From NCBI RefSeq assembly GCF_023373525.1, contig NZ_CP097218.1:2046001-2110000 (forward strand): DNA of 64,000 bases, read 5' to 3'. Under the pieces are notes generated by a model. It searched no databases, was not told the DNA's origin, and saw nothing but the letters and a program-made list of their open reading frames with translations. This document shows positions 5,794 through 14,975 of this stretch, piece after piece. Both the position numbers and the translations under genes were made by a program. This DNA comes from Brachybacterium kimchii (GTDB lineage: Bacteria > Actinomycetota > Actinomycetes > Actinomycetales > Dermabacteraceae). Within the stretch, counting starts at the first letter, position 1. The number at the start of each line of letters is the position of its first letter.

Positions 5794-8729
5794 CCGTCCT
5801 CGGCCTCCTGATGGAGATCGATCTGGGAGCCCAGGCTGCGCAGGATGTCGAGGACCACCCCGATCACCACGAGGTACACCCCGATGTCGAACAGCAGCGC
5901 CGTGGGCAGGTGCACCTCGCCGAGCACGGGGACGTGGAGCACGGGCGTCGCGGTCGAGAACACGCTGCCGCCGAAGGCGACGGGCACCACCCCGGCGAGC
6001 ACGGCCGTCGCCATGCCGACGCCCAGCACCAGGCCCGCCTGGACGGGCGCCGCCTCGGAGAGCTCGTAGCGGCCGCCCGCGATGTAGCGGAGGGTCAGCG
6101 CGATGCCCGCGACCAGCCCGCCCGCGAAGCCGCCGCCGGGATGGTTGTGCCCGGCCATCAGCAGGTACACCGAGAACATCATCATCAGCGGGAACGACAG
6201 CCGGGTGATGACCTCGAGGACCACCATGCGCCGCTGCGGGGCCAGCGTGCGCCCTGCCGAGAGCCACGTGCGCCAGCGGTTGCCGGCCACGTCCTCGGGC
6301 CGGGTGTCGAACTCCAGGAGGTTGCGCGGCAGCTCGCCGTCGATCCGCCGGTTCCAGATGGTGCGGCCGGTGCGCAGGCTGCTCACCCGGGAGATCGCCT
6401 GCTCGCGGCGGGTCACGAAGATCAGGGAAGCGACGCCGGTGGCGACCACGAGCAGCACCGAGATCTCGCCGAAGGTGTCCCACACGCGGGCGTCCACGAG
6501 GGTCACGTTGACGACGTTGTGGCCGCCCCCGATGGTGTACGCGGCCTCGATGAGGTCCTTGCCCAGCGGCGACTGCGTGCGCGCGGCCGCCGCGTAGACC
6601 GCGACGCCGCACATGGCGGCGGCGGTGCCGATCGCGATCGCCCACCGCACCCAGCGGTCCAGGTCCAGCGGCCGGCGCGAGAAGTACACGGGCAGCCGGC
6701 GCAGCGCGAGCACGAGCACGACCGTCATCATCGTCTCCACGAGCACCTGGGTCATCGCGACGTCCGGGGCGCCGGCGAGCAGGAAGTACAGGGCCACCAC
6801 GTAGCCGGTGACGGTGATGAGGAAGACCGCGCGCAGGCGCCGGCGGGCCCGGGCCGCGCCGATCGCGGCGACGGCCGCGACCACGAGCAGCAGCACCTCG
6901 ACGGGCGTCACGAAGGGCACGAGGTTGTCCGGCAGCGGGTTCTGCCAGATCAGGATCGGCGCGGCGAGGGCGATGGTCACCACCAGCATCGTGCCCAGGG
7001 TGAACGGGAGCGAGCCCCTCTGGTAGAGCGGGGTGACGAGGATGGCGAGGCCGTCGACCGCGCGCATGATCGCGCGGAAGCCGCGCTCGGCGTCGAGCAG
7101 CACCCCGATCCGGCCGTCGGTCCAGCGCTGCGGGGAGACCGCGCGCTGGAGGCGCTCGAGCGGGCGGGCGAGGACGGCGAGCACGGCGCCCAGCCCGAGG
7201 GCGAGACCGCTGAGCGCGAGCGGCACGCCCAGGTGCGGGAGCATCGTGAGGTGCACTGCCCCGTGCTCCGCGTGCTCCCCCAGCGCGGGGACCGTCTCGG
7301 AGAAGCCGCGCAGGACCTCCTCGAACGGGTGGCTCGCGAACGGCAGGGCGAGGCTCGCGGCGACGATGACCGCCGGCGGCGCCCAGAACCCCCAGGGGAT
7401 CCGCACGGCCCGCACGGGCGGTGCGCCGCCGGCGCGGCCGAAGGCGCCGACGACGAAGCGCCACGAGTAGGCGACGGTGAGGATCGACCCGACGACCAGG
7501 GCGATCAGCAGCACGCGCTGCCCCGTCCCGCCCTCCCAGAGCGCCGTGAAGATGGCCTCCTTGGCGACGAAGCCCAGCAGCGGCGGGACCGCCGCCATGG
7601 AGGCGGCGGAGAGCACGCCGATCGCCGCGACCACGGGCGCGACCCGCCACACCCCCGAGAGCATGCGGAGGTCGCGGGTGCCGAACTTCTTGTCGATGAT
7701 GCCGACGACCATGAACAGCGGGGCCTTGAAGGCGGCGTGGGCGACGAGCATCGCGGTCGCGGCGAGGGCAGCATCGGGGGTGGCGATGCCGGCGACGGCC
7801 ATCAGGAAGCCGAGCTGGGAGACGGTCCCGTAGGCCAGCAGCAGCTTGATGTCGGTCTGGCGCAGGGCGCGCCATCCGCCCAGCAGCATCGTCGCCGCGC
7901 CGAGCACCGCGATCACCGTCCCCACGGAGGGGACGTGCGCGATCGCGGGGTCGAGCCGCAGCACCATGTAGACGCCCGCCTTCACCATCGCCGCCGCGTG
8001 CAGATAGGCGGAGACGGGCGTGGGGGCCGCCATCGCCCCGGGCAGCCAGAAGTGCGTGGGGAGCAGCGCCGACTTGCTCGCGGCGCCCGCGGTGATCAGC
8101 AGCAGGGCGGTCACGAGGAAGGCATCGGGCGCGCGCCACATGGGGTCCTCGACGATCCCCGCGAGGCTGAGGGTGCCCGCGCGCTCGCCGAGCATCAGCA
8201 GGCCGACGAACATCGCGAGCCCGCCGGCGGTCGTCGAGATCAGCGCGTTGATCGCGGCGCGGCGCGAGGCCTGCTTCTCGGCGTAGTGGCCGATCAGCAG
8301 GTAGGAGAAGATCGTGGTGAGCTCCCAGAAGACGAACATCACCATGACGTCGTCGGCCAGGACCAGCCCCACCATCGCCCCGGCGAAGGCGGTGAGCACG
8401 CCCGCGAAGCGCCCCAGCCCCGGCTCCGTGTCCTTGAAGTAGCGGGCGCAGTAGAGCAGCACGAGGGTGCCGATCCCGGTGGCCAGCAGCGCCATCACCC
8501 AGCTGAGCGTGTCGAGCCGGAACGTCAGGGAGATCCCGAGCTGTGGGATCCAGGGGACCGACTCGACGCGGGGCTCCTCGGCGAGCTGGGCCGGGGACAT
8601 GCTCGCGAGCCAGACCGCGCTGAGCGCGGGGACCACGGCGAGCGGATAGAACGCGTTGCGCCCGATCGCGCGCACTGCAACCGGGCCCAGGAGGGCGGCT
8701 GCGAGGTGGGCGACGAGCACAAGGAGCAC
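5790..8729 (-). CDS. mrpA: Na+/H+ antiporter subunit MrpA (MrpA-MrpB fusion)
   Basis: First gene of the operon, 979 aa. The N-terminal ~500 residues are the NuoL-like proton channel domain (WVMALLATGIGTLVLLYCARYF; MFVFWELTTIFSYLLIGHY; ALLPTHFWLPGAMAAPTPVSAYLHAAAMVKAG). Residues about 600-750 carry the MrpA-specific region with FLLAGAPDVAMTQVLVETMM, and the last ~140 residues correspond to MrpB (MMFSVYLLMAGHNHPGGGFAGGLVAG). No separate mrpB exists, as expected for the A-B fused operon type. The start is GTG at 8729 with a GGAG about 6 nt upstream. On the minus strand a TAAAAT hexamer at 8773-8768 is a candidate -10 element. Confidence 0.95.
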   Translation of the reverse strand: MLLVLVAHLAAALLGPVAVRAIGRNAFYPLAVVPALSAVWLASMSPAQLAEEPRVESVPWIPQLGISLTFRLDTLSWVMALLATGIGTLVLLYCARYFKDTEPGLGRFAGVLTAFAGAMVGLVLADDVMVMFVFWELTTIFSYLLIGHYAEKQASRRAAINALISTTAGGLAMFVGLLMLGERAGTLSLAGIVEDPMWRAPDAFLVTALLLITAGAASKSALLPTHFWLPGAMAAPTPVSAYLHAAAMVKAGVYMVLRLDPAIAHVPSVGTVIAVLGAATMLLGGWRALRQTDIKLLLAYGTVSQLGFLMAVAGIATPDAALAATAMLVAHAAFKAPLFMVVGIIDKKFGTRDLRMLSGVWRVAPVVAAIGVLSAASMAAVPPLLGFVAKEAIFTALWEGGTGQRVLLIALVVGSILTVAYSWRFVVGAFGRAGGAPPVRAVRIPWGFWAPPAVIVAASLALPFASHPFEEVLRGFSETVPALGEHAEHGAVHLTMLPHLGVPLALSGLALGLGAVLAVLARPLERLQRAVSPQRWTDGRIGVLLDAERGFRAIMRAVDGLAILVTPLYQRGSLPFTLGTMLVVTIALAAPILIWQNPLPDNLVPFVTPVEVLLLVVAAVAAIGAARARRRLRAVFLITVTGYVVALYFLLAGAPDVAMTQVLVETMMTVVLVLALRRLPVYFSRRPLDLDRWVRWAIAIGTAAAMCGVAVYAAAARTQSPLGKDLIEAAYTIGGGHNVVNVTLVDARVWDTFGEISVLLVVATGVASLIFVTRREQAISRVSSLRTGRTIWNRRIDGELPRNLLEFDTRPEDVAGNRWRTWLSAGRTLAPQRRMVVLEVITRLSFPLMMMFSVYLLMAGHNHPGGGFAGGLVAGIALTLRYIAGGRYELSEAAPVQAGLVLGVGMATAVLAGVVPVAFGGSVFSTATPVLHVPVLGEVHLPTALLFDIGVYLVVIGVVLDILRSLGSQIDLHQEAEDG

Positions 8730-8767
8730 ACGCTCTCCGTCCGTGGTGGGGGCGGGGGATCATGAAC

Positions 8768-8773
8768 ATTTTA
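8768..8773 (-). promoter_or_regulatory. Candidate -10 element for the mrp operon
   Basis: TAAAAT read on the minus strand lies about 40 nt before the GTG of mrpA in an AT-richer patch. No good -35 hexamer is seen at the normal spacing, so this is only a candidate. Confidence 0.3.
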
Positions 8774-8803
8774 TCTGTTCGCCCTGGGGCGCCGCTGGGC
8801 CTT

Positions 8804-8871
8804 GGGATGTCGGGCATCCCGCACCGATCCGCAGACGGATCGGGAATACGGCGCGGCGCGCCCCCTAGAGT
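8804..8871 (+). promoter_or_regulatory. Putative promoter/operator region with two inverted repeats
   Basis: Two inverted repeats lie directly upstream of the MFS gene: GGGATG-5nt-CATCCC (8804-8820) and CCGATCCG-4nt-CGGATCGG (8824-8843). They are followed by a -10-like TAGAGT at 8866-8871, six nucleotides before the ATG at 8878. No Shine-Dalgarno sequence separates the -10 from the start codon, which suggests a leaderless mRNA starting at or next to the ATG. The repeats could bind a dimeric regulator. Confidence 0.4.
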
Positions 8872-8877
8872 GCTCCC

Positions 8878-10353
8878 ATGGCCTCCCCCACCGCTGGGTC
8901 CGTCGCTCCCGGCCCGTCCGGGCCCGCCTCCTCCTCCGTCCACTCGTCCCCCGCGCGCGGGGGACGCAGGGCGAAGGTCTCCTTCGCCCTCTGGGACGGG
9001 GGCATGTCCGCCTTCAGCTCCGTGATCCTCACCTTCGTGTTCGCGACCTACGTGACGAACGCGGTCGCGACCCAGGGCGCCGTGGGCGAGGAGGCCCTCA
9101 AGGCCGCCCAGGACCACGGCTCCCAGGTCCTCACCTCCTGGCAGGCGGCCGGCGCGGTCGCGATCGCCCTGCTCGCCCCGCTGCTGGGGAACCTCGCCGA
9201 CTCCGGCGGGGCGCGCAACACCCTGCTGCGCGTCACGACGCTCGCGACCGTGGTGACCGTGGCGCTGATGCCGCTGATCGCCAGGGACCCCGCCTTCCTC
9301 ACCCTGGGCGCGGCGCTGATCGCGCTGGGAGTGGTCTTCTCCGAGCTCGCCGGCGTCTTCGTGAACTCCGTGCTGCCGGAGATCTCGACGCCCGCCGACC
9401 GCGGCCGCGTCTCCGGCACCGCGTGGGCGGTCGGCTACTGGGGATCGATCGTGTGCCTGGGCCTGGTCCTCGTGCTGTTCGTGATGCCGGGGACGGGGAT
9501 CCTCGGCATCACGGGGGACGACGGCTGGAACCTGCGGGCGATCCCGCTGTTCGTCGCCGTCTGGATCCTGCTGGGCACCCTCCCCCTCATGCTGTGGGCG
9601 CCGCGGCATCGCGGCAGGGCCGGGCTCGAGGGCCGGATCCCGGCCGACGGGACCCCTGGCGCCGGCGGCGCCCGCGTCCGCTGGACGCCGTGGCAGGGGT
9701 ACGCGACCATCGTGCGCCGCGTGATCCGGGCCTTCCGCGAGGAGCCCGTGACCCTCGCCTACCTCGTCGCCTCCGCGATCTACCGCGACGGCCTCGGCGC
9801 GGTGTTCTCCGTGGCCGGCGTCCTCGCGGCCAACGCCTACGGCTTCTCGACCGTGCAGGTGATCGTCTTCGGGATCGCCGCGAACCTCGTGGCCGGCATC
9901 GGCGTGTTCGTGGGCGGTCGGGTCGACGACCGCGTGGGCTCGCGGGCCGTGATCATCGCGGGCTGCGCGGCGATCGTGGTGCTGGGCCTGGTGGTCTTCG
10001 CGATCGACGCGCAGATCGTGTTCTGGGTCGCGGGGCTCGCGATCTGCCTGTTCGTCGGGCCCGTGCAGTCCTCCTCGCGGAACCTGCTCACGCGGCTCTC
10101 GGAGCCCGGGCACGAGACGGAGAACTTCGGCCTCTACGCGACCACCGGGCGCGCGCTCGGCTTCCTCGGCACCGCGGCGTTCTCTCTCACCGTGTGGCTG
10201 TTCCACGACACGCGCATGGGCATCCTCGGGATCATCGTCGTGATCGCGCTGGGGCTGCTCGCGTTCGTGCCGATCCGCCTCGGCGCGGCGGGGCGCGCGG
10301 GCGACCTCGGGCCGGCCGCTCAGCCGTCGACGAGCGTGACCTCGAAGGAGTAG
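8878..10353 (+). CDS. MFS transporter, UMF1/Atg22-like family
   Basis: A 491-aa protein with about 12 predicted helices. After a Ser/Pro-rich N-terminus comes AKVSFALWDGGMSAFSSVILTFVFATYV (residues ~35-60), whose SFALWDxGxSAFxSVIxTFVF pattern is typical of UMF1 (YxiO-like) transporters. Other landmarks are GNLADSGGARNTLLRV, a loop-2 motif A equivalent, and GGRVDDRVGSRAVIIAG at the start of the second half. Substrates of bacterial members are mostly unknown. The start is ATG 8878, apparently leaderless. The gene is convergent with the GntR gene and overlaps its 3' end by 34 bases. It carries none of the inositol operator motifs. Confidence 0.85.
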   Translation: MASPTAGSVAPGPSGPASSSVHSSPARGGRRAKVSFALWDGGMSAFSSVILTFVFATYVTNAVATQGAVGEEALKAAQDHGSQVLTSWQAAGAVAIALLAPLLGNLADSGGARNTLLRVTTLATVVTVALMPLIARDPAFLTLGAALIALGVVFSELAGVFVNSVLPEISTPADRGRVSGTAWAVGYWGSIVCLGLVLVLFVMPGTGILGITGDDGWNLRAIPLFVAVWILLGTLPLMLWAPRHRGRAGLEGRIPADGTPGAGGARVRWTPWQGYATIVRRVIRAFREEPVTLAYLVASAIYRDGLGAVFSVAGVLAANAYGFSTVQVIVFGIAANLVAGIGVFVGGRVDDRVGSRAVIIAGCAAIVVLGLVVFAIDAQIVFWVAGLAICLFVGPVQSSSRNLLTRLSEPGHETENFGLYATTGRALGFLGTAAFSLTVWLFHDTRMGILGIIVVIALGLLAFVPIRLGAAGRAGDLGPAAQPSTSVTSKE

Positions 10354-11075
10354 CGCGAGGCGCGGTAGACGTGGTGGCCGTACTCGATGACGGCGCCGTC
10401 GTTCGCGAAGGACTTGCGGTCCATGGTCAGCAGCGCCGCGCCCACGGTCTCCCCCAGCAGGGCCGCGTTCTCCTCGTCGGCCGTGATCGCGCCGATCCTC
10501 TGATGGCCGACGGCCGTGGCGATCCCACGCTCCCGGAGCGCCGCGTACAGGCCCTTCTCGAGCAGGTCCTCGCGGCTGGGGGCGATGCGCTCGGGCAGGG
10601 TGTTGCGCATGACGGCCAGCGGCTCGTCGTCCGCATAGCGCACGCGCATGAGGTCCAGGACGAGCTCCCCGGTGTCCAGCAGCAGGCGCCCCGCGGCCTC
10701 GGCCGTGGGCCGTCCGATCCGGTACTCGAGGACCTCGGTGCGCGGATGCTTGCCCTCGCGCGCGAGGTCGTCGTACAGGGAGGTGAGCGCCACCGGACGG
10801 TTGACCTGGGACTCGACGACCTGGGTGCCCACCCCGCGCTTGCGCACAAGCAGCCCCTTGTCCACGAGCTCCTGGATGCCCTGGCGGACCGTGGGGCGCG
10901 AGAGGCCGAGGCGGCCGGCGAGCTGCAGCTCGTTCTCGATGCGCGAGCCCGGCACCAGGGTGCCCTCGCGGATCGCGCCCTCGATCGCCGCGGAGAGCTG
11001 GAGGTAGAGCGGGGTGGAGGAGCCGCGCGCGATCGGGATGCTCAGCTCGGTGGGGCGCGCGGGATCCGCGGTCAT
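10320..11075 (-). CDS. GntR-family regulator, HutC/UTRA subfamily (IolR-like)
   Basis: A 251-aa transcription factor: an N-terminal winged helix (about residues 18-85; LYLQLSAAIEGAIREGTLVP, LGLSRPTVRQGIQELVDKG) and a C-terminal UTRA ligand-binding domain (about 95-245; VMRNTLPERIAPSREDL, ending ASRYSFEVTLVDG). It is adjacent to the inositol island and its own upstream region carries TGTCCGGACAAATG, a motif repeated before iolC, iolD and a distant sugar porter. I infer that it represses inositol genes and itself, like C. glutamicum IolR, with an inositol pathway intermediate as inducer. The start ATG 11075 has GAGGAGGAG upstream. The C-terminal end overlaps the MFS gene by 34 bases. Confidence 0.85.
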   Translation of the reverse strand: MTADPARPTELSIPIARGSSTPLYLQLSAAIEGAIREGTLVPGSRIENELQLAGRLGLSRPTVRQGIQELVDKGLLVRKRGVGTQVVESQVNRPVALTSLYDDLAREGKHPRTEVLEYRIGRPTAEAAGRLLLDTGELVLDLMRVRYADDEPLAVMRNTLPERIAPSREDLLEKGLYAALRERGIATAVGHQRIGAITADEENAALLGETVGAALLTMDRKSFANDGAVIEYGHHVYRASRYSFEVTLVDG

Positions 11076-11111
11076 GGACGTCTCCTCCTCGTGCGCGGCT
11101 GCGGCGCCGCG

Positions 11112-11127
11112 TGTCCGGACAAATGTA
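11112..11127 (+). promoter_or_regulatory. Putative IolR-type operator, site A (gntR promoter)
   Basis: TGTCCGGACAAATGTA lies 37-52 nt upstream of the gntR start. Its first ten bases are a perfect palindrome. It shares TGTC, ACAAA and the G at position 14 with sites B, C and D. Read on the minus strand it overlaps a -10-like TACATT, so binding would block transcription of gntR (autoregulation, inferred). Confidence 0.55.
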
Positions 11128-11143
11128 CACAGGGTGTGCGGCG

Positions 11144-11187
11144 CCGCGGCGGGGTCGGGGTCGTCCGGGTCCCGGTCCCCGCCGCGG
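11144..11187 (-). terminator. GC-rich hairpin between the sugar porter and gntR
   Basis: A perfect 11-bp inverted repeat, CCGCGGCGGGG (11144-11154) with CCCCGCCGCGG (11177-11187), lies just after the stop of the sugar porter gene. It has no T-run, which is common in high-GC actinobacteria. It probably ends the inositol operon transcript before the gntR promoter. Confidence 0.4.
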
Positions 11188-11205
11188 CCTCCGCGTGCCC
11201 GCGGG

Positions 11206-12819
11206 TCATTCCCCGTGGGCGGCCTGGTAGCGCTCCTCGAACTCCTCGAGCGAGACCCCGCGGGTCTCGGGGACGACGCGCCAGTAGAACAGGAAGGCGA
11301 TGACGTTGATGATCGCGAACACGAGGTACGTCCTCGCGCCGCCGAGACCGGCCATCATCGAGGGGAACACCGCCGCGACGATGCCGTTGAACAGCCACAG
11401 CGTGCCCACGGAGATGCCCTGCGCGCCGCCGCGGATCTTCGCGGGGAAGATCTCCGCGAGCAGCACCCAGGTGACGGTGCCGGCCTGCTTGGCGAAGACG
11501 AACAGGGAGACCACCACCAGGATCAGCCACGGCACGAGGGTGGGGATGGTGTCCGCGATCGACCCGTCGGCGCTCATGTGGGGCTCGACCCCGAAGTGGA
11601 AGAGCGCGGCGAGGGCGAACAGGGCGATCGCCACGCCGAGCTCCTGGGCCATGCCCACGTGCCGACGGGCGAAGCGGTAGACGACGTACAGCCCGACCGC
11701 CGAGCCGACGGCGGAGACGGCGCCCGTGACGACGTTCAGGGTGATCGCGTCGGCCGTGGAGAAGCCGGCCGCGCCGAGGATCGTGGGCATGTACCACATG
11801 GCGGTGTTGATGCCCGTGAGCTGGTCGAAGATCCCCAGCATGATGCCGATGAGGATGAGCCGGCGCGCCCAGCGCCGCCGGAAGCCCTGCCGCAGCGTCC
11901 ACTCGACCTGCGTCGACTGCTTCTCCTCGAGCTCGACCATCTCGACGACCTCGTCGGCGACATCGTCCTTGGCGGGATCGCGCAGGGCCTTCAGGGTCCC
12001 GATGACCTCGTAGTACCGCTTGTTCGCGGCGAACCAGCGGGGCGACTCCGGCATCACCCGCATGCCCACCCAGAGCACGATCGCGGGGATCGTGGCGAGC
12101 ACGAGCATCCACCGCCAGGCCTCGCCGTTGCCGCTCGAGACCACCACGCCCTCGATGTGCTGGAGCACGTCCCAGGACACGGTCTCCCCCGGCCGGTACG
12201 CGCCGGAGGGGTCGTTCTCGACGACGGCCTGCGGGGCCGAGTGCATGTGGGCGATGACGGCGTTCAGCGAGTAGGCGACGAACTGGCCGAAGACGATCAT
12301 GAACTGGTCGACGGCCACGAGCGGCCCGCGGATCCGCTTGGGCGCGGCCTCGGCGAGATACAGCGGGACGGTCGAGGAGGCGCCGCCGACGGCCATGCCG
12401 AGGATGAAGCGGAAGGGCGCGATCACGGCGACGTTCGGGGCGAACGTGCAGCCCAGCGTGCCGACGACGAACAGGATCGCCAGCAGCATGATCGCCCGGC
12501 GCCGGCCGATCCGGTCGTTGAGCTGTCCGCCCAGCAGCGCCCCCGCGGCCGCGCCGAAGGCGAGCAGCGAGGTGACCAGACCCTCCTCCGCGGCGCTCAG
12601 CCCCAGGCCGCCGGCGGCGGTGGGCAGATGCATGTACGGCAGGGCGCCGGCGATGACGCCCGTGTCGTAGCCGAACAGCAGGGAGCCCATGGTCGCGATG
12701 GCCGCGATCACCAGCGGGCCGCGACGCCGGCCGGAGGCGGAGATCCGCGAGACCAGGGTCGGGATCTCGCCGGTGGTCGGGACGTGCCCGTCGGGCAGCT
12801 CGGAGCGGGGTGAAGACAT
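11206..12819 (-). CDS. MFS sugar porter, probable myo-inositol transporter
   Basis: A 537-aa sugar-porter-family protein with 12 helices. Family signatures are LLFGYDTGVI (residues ~48-56), DRIGRRRA in loop 2, PESPRWF before the central loop and a long cytoplasmic loop with charged residues (EVVEMVELEEKQSTQVEW). It should import inositol or a related polyol by proton symport in the cytoplasmic membrane. It is the last gene of the iolC-Cgl0158-iolB-iolG run, 38 nt after iolG, which supports inositol as substrate. The start ATG 12819 has an AGGAGG seven nt upstream. A paralogue lies at 31.1-32.5 kb. Confidence 0.85.
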   Translation of the reverse strand: MSSPRSELPDGHVPTTGEIPTLVSRISASGRRRGPLVIAAIATMGSLLFGYDTGVIAGALPYMHLPTAAGGLGLSAAEEGLVTSLLAFGAAAGALLGGQLNDRIGRRRAIMLLAILFVVGTLGCTFAPNVAVIAPFRFILGMAVGGASSTVPLYLAEAAPKRIRGPLVAVDQFMIVFGQFVAYSLNAVIAHMHSAPQAVVENDPSGAYRPGETVSWDVLQHIEGVVVSSGNGEAWRWMLVLATIPAIVLWVGMRVMPESPRWFAANKRYYEVIGTLKALRDPAKDDVADEVVEMVELEEKQSTQVEWTLRQGFRRRWARRLILIGIMLGIFDQLTGINTAMWYMPTILGAAGFSTADAITLNVVTGAVSAVGSAVGLYVVYRFARRHVGMAQELGVAIALFALAALFHFGVEPHMSADGSIADTIPTLVPWLILVVVSLFVFAKQAGTVTWVLLAEIFPAKIRGGAQGISVGTLWLFNGIVAAVFPSMMAGLGGARTYLVFAIINVIAFLFYWRVVPETRGVSLEEFEERYQAAHGE

Positions 12820-12857
12820 CGTCGTCCTCCTGGGACAGCGTCAGGGCGGGGAGGGGC

Positions 12858-13904
12858 TCAGGGACGCTCGCGCGTGTCGACCGGGACGAACCCGTCGGCG
12901 GTGAGCGCCTTCTCGGCGGCCTCGCACGCGGCGGCGGCGAGGTAGCCGTCCCACGCGCGGGCCGAGCGCTCGGCGACGTTGGTGCCGCCGGCGACGGCGG
13001 CGATCCAGGCCTGGACCTCGGCGTCGTAGGCGTCGATGAAGCGGGGGCGGAAGTCCCCGGGGATCTCCCCACCCCAGCGCGAGCCCTCGAGGTGGGTGGT
13101 GACGCGGCCGGACTCCTGGCCGATGGTGGCGATGCCCTTCGAGCCCAGCACCTCGGTGCGCACCTCGTATCCCGAGGAGGTGTTGACGTAGAGCTCGTCG
13201 GTGACGATGCGGCCCGAGGCCGTGCGGAACAGCAGCAGCATCGGGTCGTGCTGGCCCTCGTCGGCCCGCGGGCCGGGGACGGGCAGGACCGCCTGCACCG
13301 CGGTGATCGGCTCGTCGAGGAAGTAGTGGATCGCGTCGACCTCGTGGACGGCGGAGTCGTACACCATCATCGAGTCGACGAAGCCCGGCAGCGTGGTCGC
13401 GTTGCGGTGCTTGCAGTTGACGATGCTGATCTCGCCGAGCTCGCCCGAGGAGATCGCGTCATGCAGCTCGGCGTACCCGCGGTCGAAGCGGCGCATGAAG
13501 CCGAGCGAGAGGTACTGGCCGCCCGAGGCCTTCTCGGCCGCGACCACCTGGAAGGCGTCCTCGGGGTTCATCGCGAGCGGCTTCTCGCAGAGCACGGGCT
13601 TGCCGGCATCGATGCAGGCGATCGCCTGGTCGCGGTGGAACTTCCCGGGGCTCGCGATGAGCACGGCGTCGACGTCGTCGGCGGCGATGAGCTCCTCGGG
13701 GGTGTCCACCACGCGCGCGCCGGGGACGGTGTCGGCGATCTCCTGGGCCTTGTCCGTGAAGTAGTCGGTCACGACGCTCACGCGCGCGCCCTTGATGCGG
13801 TCGCGGATGCGGGTGACGTGGTCGGCGCCCATCTGGCCGACGCCGATGACGCCGACGCGGACGTCGGCCGGGAGGGATGCGGAGGTGCTGGGGGTGGTGC
13901 TCAT
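12858..13904 (-). CDS. iolG: Inositol 2-dehydrogenase (Gfo/Idh/MocA family)
   Basis: A 348-aa NAD(P)-dependent dehydrogenase. The Rossmann motif GVIGVGQMG is at ~18-26, CEKPLAMNPEDA near 110, and the C-terminal domain has LGFMRRFDRGYAELHDAI, HRNATTLPGF and the conserved SAVHEVDAIHYFL (catalytic His/Asp region). IolG oxidises myo-inositol to 2-keto-myo-inositol (scyllo-inosose), the first catabolic step. The position between iolB and the sugar porter supports this over other Gfo/Idh functions. The start ATG 13904 has GGAGAG upstream; the frame continues further upstream, but that part is only the antisense of iolB. Two further Gfo/Idh genes occur in the island. Confidence 0.88.
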   Translation of the reverse strand: MSTTPSTSASLPADVRVGVIGVGQMGADHVTRIRDRIKGARVSVVTDYFTDKAQEIADTVPGARVVDTPEELIAADDVDAVLIASPGKFHRDQAIACIDAGKPVLCEKPLAMNPEDAFQVVAAEKASGGQYLSLGFMRRFDRGYAELHDAISSGELGEISIVNCKHRNATTLPGFVDSMMVYDSAVHEVDAIHYFLDEPITAVQAVLPVPGPRADEGQHDPMLLLFRTASGRIVTDELYVNTSSGYEVRTEVLGSKGIATIGQESGRVTTHLEGSRWGGEIPGDFRPRFIDAYDAEVQAWIAAVAGGTNVAERSARAWDGYLAAAACEAAEKALTADGFVPVDTRERP

Positions 13905-13978
13905 GGGGTCTCTCCTTCGAAACGGGACGGATGAGGGCGGCGCGGGAGCGGGGCCGACGGGAGGCGCGGGACGGGCCG

Positions 13979-14884
13979 TCAGGCCCCGTCGGCGCCCTCG
14001 ACGAGGCGCGGGTCGGGGCCGAGCTCGTCCCAGGTGCCGCGCACCCAGGTCTGGTCGGGACGGTCGGTGATGTTCCAGGCCCGCTCGGCGCCGGGACCGG
14101 CCATCACGTTGAGGTAGTACATGGCGTGGCCGGGCGCCGCGGCGCACGGGCCGTGCCAGCCGTGGGGCACGAGCACGACGTCGCCGCTGCGGACCTCGAC
14201 GAGCACTTCGATCGGACGCTCGGGGTCGGCCTGGGTGGTCTGGTGGTAGCCGAAGCCGGGGCCGCCGTCGGGCGCGTCCTGGATCTCGTAGTAGTAGATC
14301 TCCTCGAGCTCGGACTCGGGACGCTCCGGGTCCTCGACCGTCTCGTCGTGCTTGTGGGCGGGGTAGCTCGACCAGTTGCCGCCGGGCGTGATGACCTCGC
14401 AGGCGATGATCGAGTCGCAGTCGTCGAAGGAGCCGACGGTGCCGAAGTTGCGCACCTGACGGGTCATGTTCCCGCCGCCGCGGACCTCCACGGGGACGTC
14501 CTGGGCGGCCACGCGGGCCGCGGGGTGGAAGGAGGTCGCGACCGCGATGGCGAGGGCGAAGCGGCCGCCCTGCGCGCTGCGCACCGTGAGGGTGGACTCG
14601 ATGCCCGCGTAGGCCACGTCGGTCGCCGAGGCGAAGACGTCGCTGCGCCCGGCGAGCTCGAACTCGTGGTCGCCGTCGCGGTCGGAGACCTGCACGCTGC
14701 AGGAGCCGCCGAGCGGCACCACCATGATCTCGGTGCGGCCGGTGCCCAGGCGCGCGGAGCCTCCCGGCTCGAGCGCGAGGACGCGCAGGCCGGTGTGGAC
14801 CCAGTCCTCGCGCTCTCCGGGGTCGATGACGGTGTCGTAGGGGGCCTGCGCCGAGGTCCCCGCGGGGATGTGCAGCTCGCTCAT
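13979..14884 (-). CDS. iolB: 5-deoxy-glucuronate isomerase
   Basis: A 301-aa cupin-type isomerase. It shows VRNFGTVGSFDDCDSIIACEVITPGGNWSSYPAHKHDE (about residues 142-179), with the metal-binding His-His-Glu set, then LEEIYYYEI and a second cupin half with VVLVPHGWHGPCAAAPGHAMYYLNVMAGP. IolB converts 5-deoxy-D-glucuronate to 2-deoxy-5-keto-D-gluconate in the cytoplasm. The length is normal for the family. It lies 91 nt after the Cgl0158-type gene and 74 nt before iolG, in the minus-strand iol operon. Confidence 0.95.
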   Translation of the reverse strand: MSELHIPAGTSAQAPYDTVIDPGEREDWVHTGLRVLALEPGGSARLGTGRTEIMVVPLGGSCSVQVSDRDGDHEFELAGRSDVFASATDVAYAGIESTLTVRSAQGGRFALAIAVATSFHPAARVAAQDVPVEVRGGGNMTRQVRNFGTVGSFDDCDSIIACEVITPGGNWSSYPAHKHDETVEDPERPESELEEIYYYEIQDAPDGGPGFGYHQTTQADPERPIEVLVEVRSGDVVLVPHGWHGPCAAAPGHAMYYLNVMAGPGAERAWNITDRPDQTWVRGTWDELGPDPRLVEGADGA

Positions 14885-14975
14885 GCTCTCGCCCTTCTGG
14901 TCGGGGTGGGTGTGCCTGGTCGGTGTGGGTGTGCTCGTGCCGATGCCTGCGCCCGATGCCGCGGGCGGCCGGGCA

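Noticed and set aside
5185-11130. A very long minus-strand open frame and several long plus-strand open frames across the mrp operon
   Set aside because: They are rich in Arg, Gly, Pro and Ala and show no domain. They are frames overlapping the real mrp genes, a by-product of extreme GC content. Only short in-frame parts coincide with real genes (mrpC).
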